Assembly: GCF_000720135.1 (NCBI RefSeq)
Contig: NZ_JOIU01000023.1
Location: forward strand, 62,001 to 126,000
DNA length: 64,000 nucleotides
From: Streptomyces sp. NRRL S-1022
Lineage (GTDB): Bacteria > Actinomycetota > Actinomycetes > Streptomycetales > Streptomycetaceae
Reading direction: 5' to 3'
Shown: positions 8,956 through 16,655 of the stretch, piece after piece
Layout: the number at the start of each line of letters is the position of its first letter
Position numbering within the stretch: position 1 is the first letter of the stretch
Program-made: the position numbers and the translations under genes
Notes under the pieces: model-generated
Seen by the model: only the letters and a program-made list of their open reading frames with translations
Told to the model about the DNA's origin: nothing
Databases searched by the model: none

Positions 8956-9180
8956 CTAGTCCTGCCGGGGGTCGTCGTCCCCGCCCCGGGCGCGCTCGTC
9001 GAGGGACTTCAGGAACTCCGGGTTGTCGTCCGGGGCCACCCAGTCCGCCGCGGCATCGCGGTGCCACTCGGCCGGGGTGGAGCCGCTCGCCGGGCCGCGC
9101 CGGGTCCGGCCGGTGAACAGCCAGGCCGAGGAGTAGACCAGCAGCGCCATGACCAGCAGGAACGGCAGATACCTGAGCAT
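8956..9180 (-). CDS. Small membrane protein, apparently an internally shortened PLDc_N-type protein
   Basis: 74 residues from the ATG at 9180 (MLRYLPFLLVMALLVY). There is one hydrophobic segment (about residues 4-22), then AWLFTGRTRRG and a conserved-looking tail APDDNPEFLKSLDERARG. Streptomyces PLDc_N proteins at this position, as I recall them, have two membrane helices joined by a loop and end in a similar PDDNPEFL motif. Here the second half of helix one, the loop and the first half of helix two seem to be missing in frame. The frame extends upstream to 9258, but that segment is Pro-rich and overlaps the mqnL promoter. Function unknown. Confidence 0.6.
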   Translation of the reverse strand: MLRYLPFLLVMALLVYSSAWLFTGRTRRGPASGSTPAEWHRDAAADWVAPDDNPEFLKSLDERARGGDDDPRQD

Positions 9181-9256
9181 GGCCGCGCGTACCCCCCACT
9201 CTGTGATCCGACCCTGGTGACCGGGCCAGGGTAGCGGGTGGCAGATACTGGGACAC

Positions 9257-10708
9257 ATGGCTTACGACGATCTTCGCTCCCTGCTGCGGGCGCTGGAGCG
9301 CGAGGGAGACCTCAAGCGCATCAAGGCCGAGGTGGACCCGTACCTGGAAGTCGGGGAGATCGTCGACCGGGTGCAGAAGTCCGGCGGCCCGGCGCTGCTC
9401 TTCGAGAACGTGCGCGGCTCGGACATGCCCCTCGCCATGAACGTGTACGGCACCGACCGCCGCCTGCTGAAGGCGCTCGGCCTGAAGTCGTACGGCGAGA
9501 TCTCCGAGAAGATCGGCGGCCTGCTGCGGCCCGAGCTGCCGCACGGCTTCGTCGGCGTGCGCGAGGCCTTCGGCAAGCTGGGCTCGATGACCCACGTCCC
9601 GCCGCGGAAGGTCAAGGAGGCGCCGGTGCAGGAGGTCGTCCTGCACGGCGACGACGTCGACCTGGACCGGCTCCCGGCGCTGTTCACCTGGCCGAAGGAC
9701 GGCGGCTCCTTCTTCAACCTGGGCCTTACCCACACCAAGGACCCCGAGACCGGCGTGCGGAACCTGGGCCTGTACCGGCTGCAGCGCCACGACAAGCGCA
9801 CGATCGGCATGCACTGGCAGATCCACAAGGACAGCCGGAACCACTACCAGGTGGCCGCCCGCCGGGGCGAACGCCTGCCGGTCGCGATCGCCTTCGGGTG
9901 CCCGCCCGCCGTGACGTACGCCTCCACCGCCCCGCTCCCCGGCGACATCGACGAGTACCTCTTCGCCGGGTTCCTCGCCGGCAAGCGCATCGAGATGGTC
10001 GACTGCAAGACGGTCCCGCTCCAGGTGCCGGCCAACGCCGAGGTGGTCCTGGAGGGCTGGCTGGAGCCGGGCGAGATGCTGCCCGAGGGCCCCTTCGGCG
10101 ACCACACCGGCTTCTACACCCCGCAGGAGCCCTTCCCGGCGCTGACGATCGACTGCGTGACGATGCGCAGGCGGCCCCTGCTCCAGTCGATCGTCGTGGG
10201 CAGGCCGCCCACGGAGGACGGCCCCCTCGGCCGCGCCACGGAACGCTTCTTCCTCCCCCTGCTCAAGATCATCGTCCCGGACATCGTGGACTACCACCTG
10301 CCCGAGGCCGGCGGCTTCCACAACTGCGCGATCGTCTCGATCGACAAGAAGTACCCGAAGCACGCGCAGAAGGTGATGCACGCGATCTGGGGGGCGCACA
10401 TGATGTCCCTCACCAAGCTGATCGTCGTCGTGGACGCCGACTGCGACGTCCACGACCTGCACGAGGTCGCCTGGCGGGCCCTCGGCAACACCGACTACGC
10501 CCGCGACCTCACGGTCGTCGAAGGCCCCGTCGACCACCTGGACCACGCCTCCTACCAGCAGTTCTGGGGCGGCAAGGCCGGCATCGACGCGACGAAGAAG
10601 TGGCCGGAGGAGGGCTACACCCGGGACGGGGGCTGGCCGGACATGGTCCTGCCGCACCCGGATACGGCGGCCCTGGTGGACCGCCGCTGGAAGGAGTACG
10701 GACTGTGA
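9257..10708 (+). CDS. mqnL: UbiD-family menaquinone biosynthesis decarboxylase
   Basis: A 483-residue prFMN-dependent decarboxylase of the UbiD family, cytosolic, proposed to decarboxylate the prenylated naphthoate late in the futalosine menaquinone route. The prFMN-handling region (ANAEVVLEGWLEPGEMLPEGPFGDHTGFY near residues 258-286) carries the acidic residues of the UbiD E-R-E signature. The gene overlaps the prenyltransferase gene by 4 bp (GTGA). The prFMN maker ubiX lies about 1.1 kb downstream of its stop. A GATACT hexamer 7 bases before the ATG suggests a leaderless transcript. Confidence 0.92.
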   Translation: MAYDDLRSLLRALEREGDLKRIKAEVDPYLEVGEIVDRVQKSGGPALLFENVRGSDMPLAMNVYGTDRRLLKALGLKSYGEISEKIGGLLRPELPHGFVGVREAFGKLGSMTHVPPRKVKEAPVQEVVLHGDDVDLDRLPALFTWPKDGGSFFNLGLTHTKDPETGVRNLGLYRLQRHDKRTIGMHWQIHKDSRNHYQVAARRGERLPVAIAFGCPPAVTYASTAPLPGDIDEYLFAGFLAGKRIEMVDCKTVPLQVPANAEVVLEGWLEPGEMLPEGPFGDHTGFYTPQEPFPALTIDCVTMRRRPLLQSIVVGRPPTEDGPLGRATERFFLPLLKIIVPDIVDYHLPEAGGFHNCAIVSIDKKYPKHAQKVMHAIWGAHMMSLTKLIVVVDADCDVHDLHEVAWRALGNTDYARDLTVVEGPVDHLDHASYQQFWGGKAGIDATKKWPEEGYTRDGGWPDMVLPHPDTAALVDRRWKEYGL

Positions 10709-11607
10709 CGTCGGCATCCGCCGCCATCCCCGGGCCGGGACGCACCAAGGCCTTCCTGCGCCTGGTGATGATCGAGCACTCGGTCTTCGCGCTGCCCTTC
10801 GCCTACATCGCCTCCCTGACGGCGATGTACGAGTGGGACCGGAACATCCACTGGGGCCGCCTGCTGCTGGTCACCGTCTGCATGGTCGGCCTGCGCACCT
10901 TCGCCATGGCGGTCAACCGGATCATCGACCGCGAGATCGACGCCCGGAACCCGCGCACGGCCCACCGCGAGCTGGTGACCGGCGCGATGTCGGTCCGGCA
11001 CGCCTGGACGGGCGCCCTGGTCGCCCTGGTGGTCTTCCTGGGCGCGGCGGCCCTGCTCAACCCGCTCTGCCTGGCCCTGGCCCCGGTCGCGGTGGTCCCG
11101 ATGGTGGTCTACCCCTACGGGAAACGGTTCACCAACTTCCCGCAGGCCATCCTCGGCCTCGCCCAGGCCATGGGCCCGGTCGGCGGCTGGCTGGCGATCA
11201 GCGGCGAGTGGTCCTGGACGGCGGTGATCCTGGGCCTGGCCGTCGGCATCTGGATCGGCGGCTTCGACCTGATCTACGCCTGCCAGGACGTCGAGACCGA
11301 CCGGGAGATCGGCGTCATGTCGGTCCCGGCCCGCTTCGGCATCCCGGCCGCCATCCGGGGCGCGCGGGCCTGCCACACCCTCACGACCGCCCTGTTCGTC
11401 TGGTACGGCCTGGCCACCCACGCCGGCGCGTTCTTCTGGCTCGGCCTGCTGGTCGTCGCCGGCGCGTTCCTCTACGAGCACTCGATCGTCCGGCCGCACG
11501 ACCTCTCCCGCCTGAACAGGGCCTTCTTCTCGGTCAACGGCTTCATCGGCATTGCCCTGTTCGTGTGCGCGCTCCTCGATCTCCTCGTGCGCGGTCTGAC
11601 CGTCTGA
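10705..11607 (+). CDS. mqnP: UbiA-family prenyltransferase of menaquinone biosynthesis
   Basis: 300 residues from the GTG at 10705, which overlaps the mqnL stop. This is an integral membrane aromatic prenyltransferase attaching the polyprenyl tail to the 6-carboxy/1,4-naphthoate ring. Both aspartate-rich Mg-pyrophosphate motifs are present: NRIIDREIDARNPRT near residue 72 and YACQDVETDREIG near residue 192, separated by several hydrophobic helices. The mqnL-mqnP coupling is diagnostic for the futalosine pathway and argues against a ubiquinone-type or haem-type prenyltransferase. Confidence 0.92.
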   Translation: MTSASAAIPGPGRTKAFLRLVMIEHSVFALPFAYIASLTAMYEWDRNIHWGRLLLVTVCMVGLRTFAMAVNRIIDREIDARNPRTAHRELVTGAMSVRHAWTGALVALVVFLGAAALLNPLCLALAPVAVVPMVVYPYGKRFTNFPQAILGLAQAMGPVGGWLAISGEWSWTAVILGLAVGIWIGGFDLIYACQDVETDREIGVMSVPARFGIPAAIRGARACHTLTTALFVWYGLATHAGAFFWLGLLVVAGAFLYEHSIVRPHDLSRLNRAFFSVNGFIGIALFVCALLDLLVRGLTV

Positions 11608-11652
11608 GCACGGTCGGCCTGCCACCGGGTGCGGGACCCCAGGGAGGCCGGC

Positions 11653-11793
11653 GTGACCGTCCCGGGCAGGGACCGGCCGCACGCGCAGCTCGTGGTGACC
11701 GGTCACGAGCCGACCGCCGGCTCCCCCCTCGGCAAGCCGGCCGTCCCCACCGCCTCCCTCCCCGTCGGCCCCGAGGCGCCCCACCCGGCCTGA
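11653..11793 (+). CDS. Possible small protein of 46 residues, unrecognised
   Basis: A GTG-started frame preceded by a strong ribosome-binding site (AGGGAGG at 11641-11647, 5 bases upstream) and ending at a TGA at 11791. All codons but one end in G or C, as in the neighbouring real genes. The product is Pro/Val/Gly-rich (MTVPGRDRPHAQLVVTGHEP at the start) with no recognisable domain. It lies in the gap between mqnP and ubiX. It could be a genuine small protein, the remnant of a larger gene, or chance in GC-rich DNA. Confidence 0.35.
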   Translation: MTVPGRDRPHAQLVVTGHEPTAGSPLGKPAVPTASLPVGPEAPHPA

Positions 11794-11812
11794 GCCCTGC
11801 CCGGCCCACCGG

Positions 11813-11818
11813 TACGCT
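11813..11818 (+). promoter_or_regulatory. Candidate -10 element of a leaderless ubiX transcript
   Basis: TACGCT ends 6 bases before the GTG at 11825. This is the spacing expected if the mRNA starts at the start codon, and no ribosome-binding site precedes that GTG. The -35 region (CTGAGC at 11790) is weak. Confidence 0.45.
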
Positions 11819-11824
11819 CAATAT

Positions 11825-12499
11825 GTGAACGCAGGAGAAACGCAGCGCGTGCCTTGGATCGTGGGGGTGTCCGGAGCCTCCGGAACGCCGTACGCCGCTG
11901 CGGTGCTGCGGGCGCTGCTGGCGGCGGGGGAAGCGGTGGACCTGGTGGTCAGCCGGGCCTCGCGGCTGACGCTGCTGGACGAGACGGGGATCTCCTTCCG
12001 GGACGCCCACTGGCAGGACGACCTGCGGGAATGGCTGGCCCGGGGTGCCGACGGCAAGCCGGGCACCTTCGAGGCGGACGTCAGCGGGGTGCGGTACTGG
12101 AGCGCGGGCGACCTCGCCGCCGGCCCGTCCTCGGGGTCGTACCCGGTGAAGGGCATGCTCATCGTGCCCGCCTCCACCGCGTGCGTGGCCGGCGTGGCGC
12201 TCGGCCTGTCCAAGGATCTGCTCCAGCGTGCGGCGAGCGTCACACTGAAGGAGCGCCGGACGCTGGTCGTGGCCGTACGGGAGACCCCCTTGAACGGGCA
12301 GACGCTGCGCCACCTCGTCGCCCTGGACGACGCCGGCGCCACGGTCGTCCCGGCCTCGCCGGCCTTCTACGCGGGCGCCACCCACATCCAGGACCTGGTG
12401 GACTTCGTCGCCGGGCGGGTGCTGGACGCGGCCGGCGTCGGACACGGCCTGTACCGGCGGTGGAAGGGCGAACTCGGCGGCGGCACGGCGGGCGAGTAA
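11825..12499 (+). CDS. ubiX: Flavin prenyltransferase UbiX
   Basis: 224 residues. UbiX joins dimethylallyl phosphate to FMN to make the prFMN cofactor of UbiD-type enzymes, here MqnL. Visible hallmarks are the N-terminal flavin motif WIVGVSGASGTPYA and the block LKERRTLVVAVRETPLN near residue 145. The protein carries an extra loop of about 30 residues after strand two (EWLARGADGKPGTFEAD). GTG 11825 fits a leaderless transcript; an alternative GTG at 11849 sits 11 bases after GCAGGAG. Confidence 0.92.
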   Translation: MNAGETQRVPWIVGVSGASGTPYAAAVLRALLAAGEAVDLVVSRASRLTLLDETGISFRDAHWQDDLREWLARGADGKPGTFEADVSGVRYWSAGDLAAGPSSGSYPVKGMLIVPASTACVAGVALGLSKDLLQRAASVTLKERRTLVVAVRETPLNGQTLRHLVALDDAGATVVPASPAFYAGATHIQDLVDFVAGRVLDAAGVGHGLYRRWKGELGGGTAGE

Positions 12500-12556
12500 G
12501 GCAAGCAGCAGTACCTCTCATCACTTCAGGAACTTTCACCGGAAGGCTTCGATCGC

Positions 12557-13012
12557 ATGGACGCGGTGGACAGGCAGCTCATCCAGGCACTGAGGGAGAA
12601 CGGCCGGGCCTCCTACGCGGAGCTGGGGCGCCTCGTCGGCCTGTCGGGCCCCAGCGTCACCGACCGCATCAACCGGCTGGAGGCGGCCGGTGTCATCACC
12701 GGTTACCGCGCGACGGTGGACTCGGCCTCCCTCGGCCTCGGCGTCACCGCGCTGATCGGCATCTCGCTCTCCGACGCCGCCGACCACGAGGACGTCGCCC
12801 AGCGGCTGCGGGACCTGCCGGAGATCGAGGACTGCTGGTTCATCGCCGGCGACGACTCCTTCATGCTCAAGGTGCGGGCGACGGACGTGGACGGCCTGGA
12901 GAAGATCATCCGCCGGCTCAGCGGAACCAAGGGCGTCTCCCGCACCCGGACCACCATCGTGCTGTCCACGAAGTGGGAGAACCGGGTCGGCGAGCTGCCC
13001 GAAGAGGTCTAG
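12557..13012 (+). CDS. Lrp/AsnC family transcriptional regulator
   Basis: 151 residues: an N-terminal winged helix-turn-helix (about 4-55, with ALRENGRASYAELGRLVGLS) and a RAM ligand-binding, oligomerisation domain (about 70-140). Family members sense amino acids or related small molecules and act as multimers. It lies between ubiX and mqnE in the same direction, 38 bp before mqnE. It could sense a precursor feeding the futalosine route, but that is inference from position. Confidence 0.9.
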   Translation: MDAVDRQLIQALRENGRASYAELGRLVGLSGPSVTDRINRLEAAGVITGYRATVDSASLGLGVTALIGISLSDAADHEDVAQRLRDLPEIEDCWFIAGDDSFMLKVRATDVDGLEKIIRRLSGTKGVSRTRTTIVLSTKWENRVGELPEEV

Positions 13013-13036
13013 GGATACCGTTGGCGCTGCTGTCGT

Positions 13037-13043
13037 AGAAAGG
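13037..13043 (+). promoter_or_regulatory. Ribosome-binding site that fixes the mqnE start
   Basis: AGAAAGG lies 7 bases before the ATG at 13051 but only 1 base before the in-frame GTG at 13045, so the ATG is the more likely start. Confidence 0.65.
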
Positions 13044-13050
13044 TGTGGGC

Positions 13051-14214
13051 ATGGACGTCGGACTCAAGCGCGAGCTGGAGGAGAAGGTCCGCTCCGGTGA
13101 GCGGCTGACCCGTGAGGACGGCATCGCGCTGTACGAGTCGGACGACCTGGCCTGGCTCGGCGGGCTCGCCCACGAGGTGCGGACCCGCAAGAACGGTGAC
13201 GTCGTCCACTTCAACGTCAACCGGCACCTCAACATGACCAACGTGTGCACGGCCTCCTGCGCCTACTGCTCGTTCCAGCGCAAGCCGGGCGAGAAGGACG
13301 CGTACACGATGCGCATCGAGGAGGCCGTCAAGCTCGCCAAGGCGATGGAGTCGGACAACCTCACCGAGTTGCACATCGTCAACGGCCTGCATCCGAACCT
13401 GCCGTGGCGGTACTACCCCCGGTCCCTGCGCGAGCTGAAGGCCGCCCTGCCGAACGTCTCGCTGAAGGCCTTCACCGCGACGGAGATCCACCACTTCGAG
13501 ACGATCTCCGGTCTGTCGGCCTCGGAGATCCTGGACGAGCTGATCGACGCGGGCCTGGAGTCCCTCACCGGCGGTGGCGCGGAGATCTTCGACTGGGAGG
13601 TCCGGCAGCACATCGTGGACCACAGGACCCACTGGGAGGACTGGTCCCGCATCCACCGCCTGGCGCACGAGAAGGGTCTGAAGACCCCGTGCACCATGCT
13701 GTACGGCCACATCGAGGAGCCCCGCCACCGCGTCGACCACGTCCTGCGGCTGCGTGAACTCCAGGACGAGACCGGCGGCTTCCAGGTCTTCATCCCGCTG
13801 CGCTACCAGCACGACTTCGTGGACATGAAGGACGGCAAGGTCCGCAACCGCCTCCAGGCGCGGACGCAGATGGCCACCGGCGCCGAGGCCCTGAAGACCT
13901 TCGCCGTCTCCCGGCTGCTCTTCGACAACGTCCCGCACGTCAAGGTCTTCTGGGTCATGCACGGCGTCCAGACCGCCCAGCTCGCCCTCCAGCACGGTGC
14001 CGACGACATGGACGGCTCGGTCGTCGAGTACAAGATCACGCACGACGCGGACAACTTCGGCACGCCGAACAAGCTGACCCGCGAGGATCTCCTGGAACTG
14101 ATCCGCGACGCGGGCTTCCGCCCGGTGGAGCGGAACACCCGCTACGAGATCATCCGCGAGTACGACGGTCCGGACCCGGAGCGCCGGGAGTCCCCCCAGC
14201 CGATGCGGGTCTGA
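13051..14214 (+). CDS. mqnE: Aminofutalosine synthase MqnE (radical SAM)
   Basis: 387 residues. MqnE joins the adenosyl part of SAM to 3-(1-carboxyvinyl)oxybenzoate (from MqnA) to give 6-amino-6-deoxyfutalosine. The radical-SAM cluster motif CxxxCxxC is seen in NVCTASCAYCSFQRKPGE near residue 65-75, followed by the glycine-rich SAM segment. Overall length and the C-terminal NTRYEIIREYDG region fit MqnE rather than MqnC, which is encoded separately at 25.8 kb. The start was chosen from the ribosome-binding site. Confidence 0.93.
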   Translation: MDVGLKRELEEKVRSGERLTREDGIALYESDDLAWLGGLAHEVRTRKNGDVVHFNVNRHLNMTNVCTASCAYCSFQRKPGEKDAYTMRIEEAVKLAKAMESDNLTELHIVNGLHPNLPWRYYPRSLRELKAALPNVSLKAFTATEIHHFETISGLSASEILDELIDAGLESLTGGGAEIFDWEVRQHIVDHRTHWEDWSRIHRLAHEKGLKTPCTMLYGHIEEPRHRVDHVLRLRELQDETGGFQVFIPLRYQHDFVDMKDGKVRNRLQARTQMATGAEALKTFAVSRLLFDNVPHVKVFWVMHGVQTAQLALQHGADDMDGSVVEYKITHDADNFGTPNKLTREDLLELIRDAGFRPVERNTRYEIIREYDGPDPERRESPQPMRV

Positions 14215-14256
14215 GGCACGGCAGGCAGTCGTGCGGGAGCGGGTGCCGGTGCGGGA

Positions 14257-14287
14257 GCGCGGGGGCCGGCCGCGCAGTTCCCCGCGC
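14257..14287 (+). terminator. Hairpin after mqnE containing a dispersed Streptomyces motif
   Basis: GCGCGGGG (14257-14264) pairs with CCCCGCGC (14280-14287) around a 15-base loop, starting 43 bases after the mqnE stop. The right side contains GCGCAGTTCCCCGCGCCCC, a string I recall as a frequent intergenic element in Streptomyces. There is no T-tract. Probable terminator or structured mRNA end. Confidence 0.55.
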
Positions 14288-14310
14288 CCCCGGGCGGGTA
14301 CTCGGGGCGC

Positions 14311-14970
14311 ATGCCCACGAAGGCCCCCGAAGACCGGTACGACGCGGCTCCCTTCGTTCCCGAGGGAGCCGGCCTGGACCTTCTCCGCCAGGCCGCCGCG
14401 GAGTGCCACGGCTGCCCCCTGCACCGCGCCGCCACCCGGACCGTCTTCGGCACCGGGAGCACCGGGGCCCGCGTGATGCTCGTGGGGGAGCAGCCCGGCG
14501 ATCAGGAGGACCGGCAGGGGAAGCCCTTCGTCGGCCCCGCCGGCAAGCTGCTCGACCGGGCCCTGGCGGAGGCCGGCATCGACCCTTCCGAGGCCTACGT
14601 CACCAACGCGGTCAAGCACTTCAAGTTCACCCGGGCGGAGCCCGGCAAGCGCCGTATCCACAAGGCGCCGAGCCTGCGCGAGATGACGGCCTGCGGTCCC
14701 TGGCTGGCGGCGGAGCTCGCGCTGGTGGAGCCGGAGCTGATCGTGGTCCTGGGCGCGACGGCCGGGAAGGCGCTGCTGGGGTCGTCGTTCCGGGTGAGCC
14801 AGGTGCGCGGGACCGTGCTGGAGGAGGAGATCCACGGCCGGCCGGAGCGGCTGGTGCCGACCGTGCATCCGTCGGCGGTGCTGCGCGCGGACGACCGCGA
14901 GCAGGCGTACCAGGGGCTGGTCGCCGACCTGAAGGTGGCCGCACGAGCCCTTGGGCAACAGGTCGGGTAA
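14311..14970 (+). CDS. udgX: UdgX-type uracil-DNA glycosylase
   Basis: A 219-residue member of the uracil-DNA glycosylase superfamily. Motif A is GEQPGDQED (about residue 53), followed by KPFVGPAGKLL. The distinctive loop KRRIHKAP (about residues 112-119) carries the histidine that, in characterised UdgX, forms a covalent bond to the abasic site. HPSAVLR near residue 189 is the second catalytic motif. Four cysteines (CHGC near 32-35 plus others) fit a [4Fe-4S] family-4/5-like protein. It sits between mqnE and an acetyltransferase without obvious functional linkage. Confidence 0.88.
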   Translation: MPTKAPEDRYDAAPFVPEGAGLDLLRQAAAECHGCPLHRAATRTVFGTGSTGARVMLVGEQPGDQEDRQGKPFVGPAGKLLDRALAEAGIDPSEAYVTNAVKHFKFTRAEPGKRRIHKAPSLREMTACGPWLAAELALVEPELIVVLGATAGKALLGSSFRVSQVRGTVLEEEIHGRPERLVPTVHPSAVLRADDREQAYQGLVADLKVAARALGQQVG

Positions 14971-14980
14971 TAAGTAAACT
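14951..14980 (+). promoter_or_regulatory. Candidate promoter for a leaderless acetyltransferase transcript
   Basis: TTGGGC (14951-14956) and TAAACT (14975-14980) are 18 bases apart, and TAAACT ends 6 bases before the GTG at 14987. The promoter overlaps the last codons of the UdgX gene. Confidence 0.5.
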
Positions 14981-14986
14981 CCCATC

Positions 14987-15511
14987 GTGGCTCTTACCTT
15001 CACCCTGGACCCCGCCATCACCCCCGCCCTCCGCGACGGCATCCTCGGCCTGTGGGCGGACGTCTCCAACGCGGGCGGCGCCGTCGGCTTCGTCCCGCCG
15101 GTGACCCGGGAGGAGATACGGCCGGAGCTGGTGCGCCACTTCGTGCAGATGGCCGAGGGGCGCACCCGGCTGCTGGTCGGTCACGACGAGGCCGGCGAGG
15201 TCGCGGCCACCGCCTTCCTCACCCACAACACGCACCGGCTGATGACGCACTGGGTGTGGCTGTACACGGTGATGGTCCACCCCCGCCACCAGGGCCGGGG
15301 CTACGGCCGTGACCTGCTGGCCGCCGCCGCGGACGCGGCCCGCGGGATCGACGGCGTCCAGGCCGTCCGGCTGACCTGCCGGGGCGGGCACGGGCTGGAG
15401 CGGTTCTACGCCTCCTGCGGCTACAAGGAGGTCGGCCGCGTTCCGGACGCCATCCGGGCCGCGCCCGGCGACGACCGCGACGAAGTGTTCATGCTGCTGC
15501 CGCTCGGCTGA
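14987..15511 (+). CDS. GNAT family N-acetyltransferase
   Basis: 174 residues with the acetyl-CoA pyrophosphate-binding motif in HPRHQGRGYGRDLL near residues 103-116 and a conserved C-terminal GLERFYASCGYKEVGR. It should transfer an acetyl group from acetyl-CoA to an amine; the acceptor is unknown. The GTG start is supported by the adjacent leaderless-type promoter. An independent transcription unit is likely. Confidence 0.85.
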   Translation: MALTFTLDPAITPALRDGILGLWADVSNAGGAVGFVPPVTREEIRPELVRHFVQMAEGRTRLLVGHDEAGEVAATAFLTHNTHRLMTHWVWLYTVMVHPRHQGRGYGRDLLAAAADAARGIDGVQAVRLTCRGGHGLERFYASCGYKEVGRVPDAIRAAPGDDRDEVFMLLPLG

Positions 15512-15591
15512 ACCGACCCCCCTGCAAGATCACCCTTGGTCCGTGCTTCACTGGACGATGACCCCTTTTGGAATCGGACGGGTGGATTGAG

Positions 15592-15900
15592 ATGCTCCGC
15601 TACACGCTGATGCGCCTCGGTATCTTCGCGGGCTGCCTCGTGGTCGTCTGGGGTGCCGTCTACTCGGGCCTCTTCCCGCGCGGCTTCGGCGACTCCAACG
15701 GGCTGTGGGTACTGCTGCTCGCCCTGGTCCTGTCGGCGCCGATCAGCTGGGTGGCGCTGCGCAAGGAGCGGGACCGGGCGTCCGTGCAGATCGTGGGCAA
15801 GGTCGACCGGATGAAGGCCAACCTGGACGCCAACCGCAGCCAGGAGGACGAGGCCGTCGACGCCTCGCGGGCGCAGGGCGGTGCCGCCGCGCCCCACTAG
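15592..15900 (+). CDS. DUF4229 family small membrane protein
   Basis: 102 residues from the ATG at 15592, preceded by GATTGAG. Two hydrophobic helices (about 9-26 and 36-54) are separated by a short loop with RGFGDSNG, followed by a charged cytoplasmic tail (KERDRASVQIVGKVDRMKAN) and an Ala-rich end. The pattern is that of the actinobacterial DUF4229 family, whose function I do not know. Its TAG stop lies within the first of two ACTAGT hexamers that flank the promoter of the following TetR gene. Confidence 0.75.
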   Translation: MLRYTLMRLGIFAGCLVVVWGAVYSGLFPRGFGDSNGLWVLLLALVLSAPISWVALRKERDRASVQIVGKVDRMKANLDANRSQEDEAVDASRAQGGAAAPH

Positions 15901-15924
15901 TGCGGGCCCCGGCCCAACTAGTCT
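15896..15924 (+). promoter_or_regulatory. TetR-gene promoter region with paired ACTAGT palindromes
   Basis: ACTAGT occurs at 15896-15901 and again at 15917-15922, exactly 21 bp apart (two helical turns). The second overlaps the -10-like TAGTCT (15919-15924), which ends 7 bases before the ATG at 15932. This is a plausible autoregulatory operator over a leaderless promoter; the protein-site link is inferred. Confidence 0.4.
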
Positions 15925-15931
15925 TGCCCCC

Positions 15932-16582
15932 ATGGGTGCCGTCAAGACCAAACGGATGCCGAGGGCGGTGCGCGAGCAGCAGATGCTCGACGCCGCCGTA
16001 CGGATCTTCGGACAACGCGGGTACATGGCCGCCTCGATGGACGAGATCGCCGAACTCGCGGGCGTGTCCAAGCCGTTGGTCTACCTGTACCTGAACTCCA
16101 AGGAAGACCTCTTCACCGCCTGCATCCGCCGCGAGGCCGCCGCGCTCACGGAGGCCGTCCGCGCCGGGGTCCGGCCGGGACTGCCCGCCGACCGGCAGCT
16201 CTGGGACGGCGTGCAGGCGTTCTTCGCGCACACCGGCGAACACCCCGACGGCTGGTCGGTGCTGCATCTCCAGGCCCGCACGCACGGGGAGCCCTTCGCG
16301 GCCGAGGCCGCCGCGATGCGCACGGAGATCGTCGCGTTCGTGACCCGGCTGGTCGCGGTGGCGGCCCGTGAGGCGCACCGGGACCCCGACCTGCCGGAAC
16401 ACGAGGTCGCCGGGCTGGCCGAGGCGCTGGTGGGCGCCGCCGAGTCCCTCGCCGCGTGGGCCAACGCCACGCCCGGGGTCACGGCCCGGCAGGCCGCGGC
16501 CACCCTGATGAACTTCGCGTGGGCGGGCCTGGGCAACCTGATGCGGGGCCAGGTCTGGACACCGTCACCCGAGCCGGCCTAG
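15932..16582 (+). CDS. TetR/AcrR family transcriptional regulator
   Basis: 216 residues. The N-terminal helix-turn-helix (about 20-60, with GYMAASMDEIAELAGVSKPLVYLYLNSKEDLF) is classical TetR, and a C-terminal all-helical ligand domain follows. The effector is unknown. The next genes downstream (MaoC-like dehydratase, acyl-CoA ligase) share a regulatory gap with palindromic TTAC...GTAA sites. A role for this regulator in acyl-lipid metabolism is therefore possible but unproven. Confidence 0.9.
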   Translation: MGAVKTKRMPRAVREQQMLDAAVRIFGQRGYMAASMDEIAELAGVSKPLVYLYLNSKEDLFTACIRREAAALTEAVRAGVRPGLPADRQLWDGVQAFFAHTGEHPDGWSVLHLQARTHGEPFAAEAAAMRTEIVAFVTRLVAVAAREAHRDPDLPEHEVAGLAEALVGAAESLAAWANATPGVTARQAAATLMNFAWAGLGNLMRGQVWTPSPEPA

Positions 16583-16655
16583 GAGCACGCGGCACTCCGC
16601 GAGCGCCCCTCACCGGCCCGGGAGCGCGCGGGACCGCGCGAGCACCCCCTTCACG

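Noticed and set aside
8857..9234. Plus-strand frame of 125 codons between the condensation gene and mqnL
   Set aside because: Gly/Pro/Arg-rich translation without motif, antisense to the small membrane protein that has a recognisable hydrophobic segment and conserved-looking tail.
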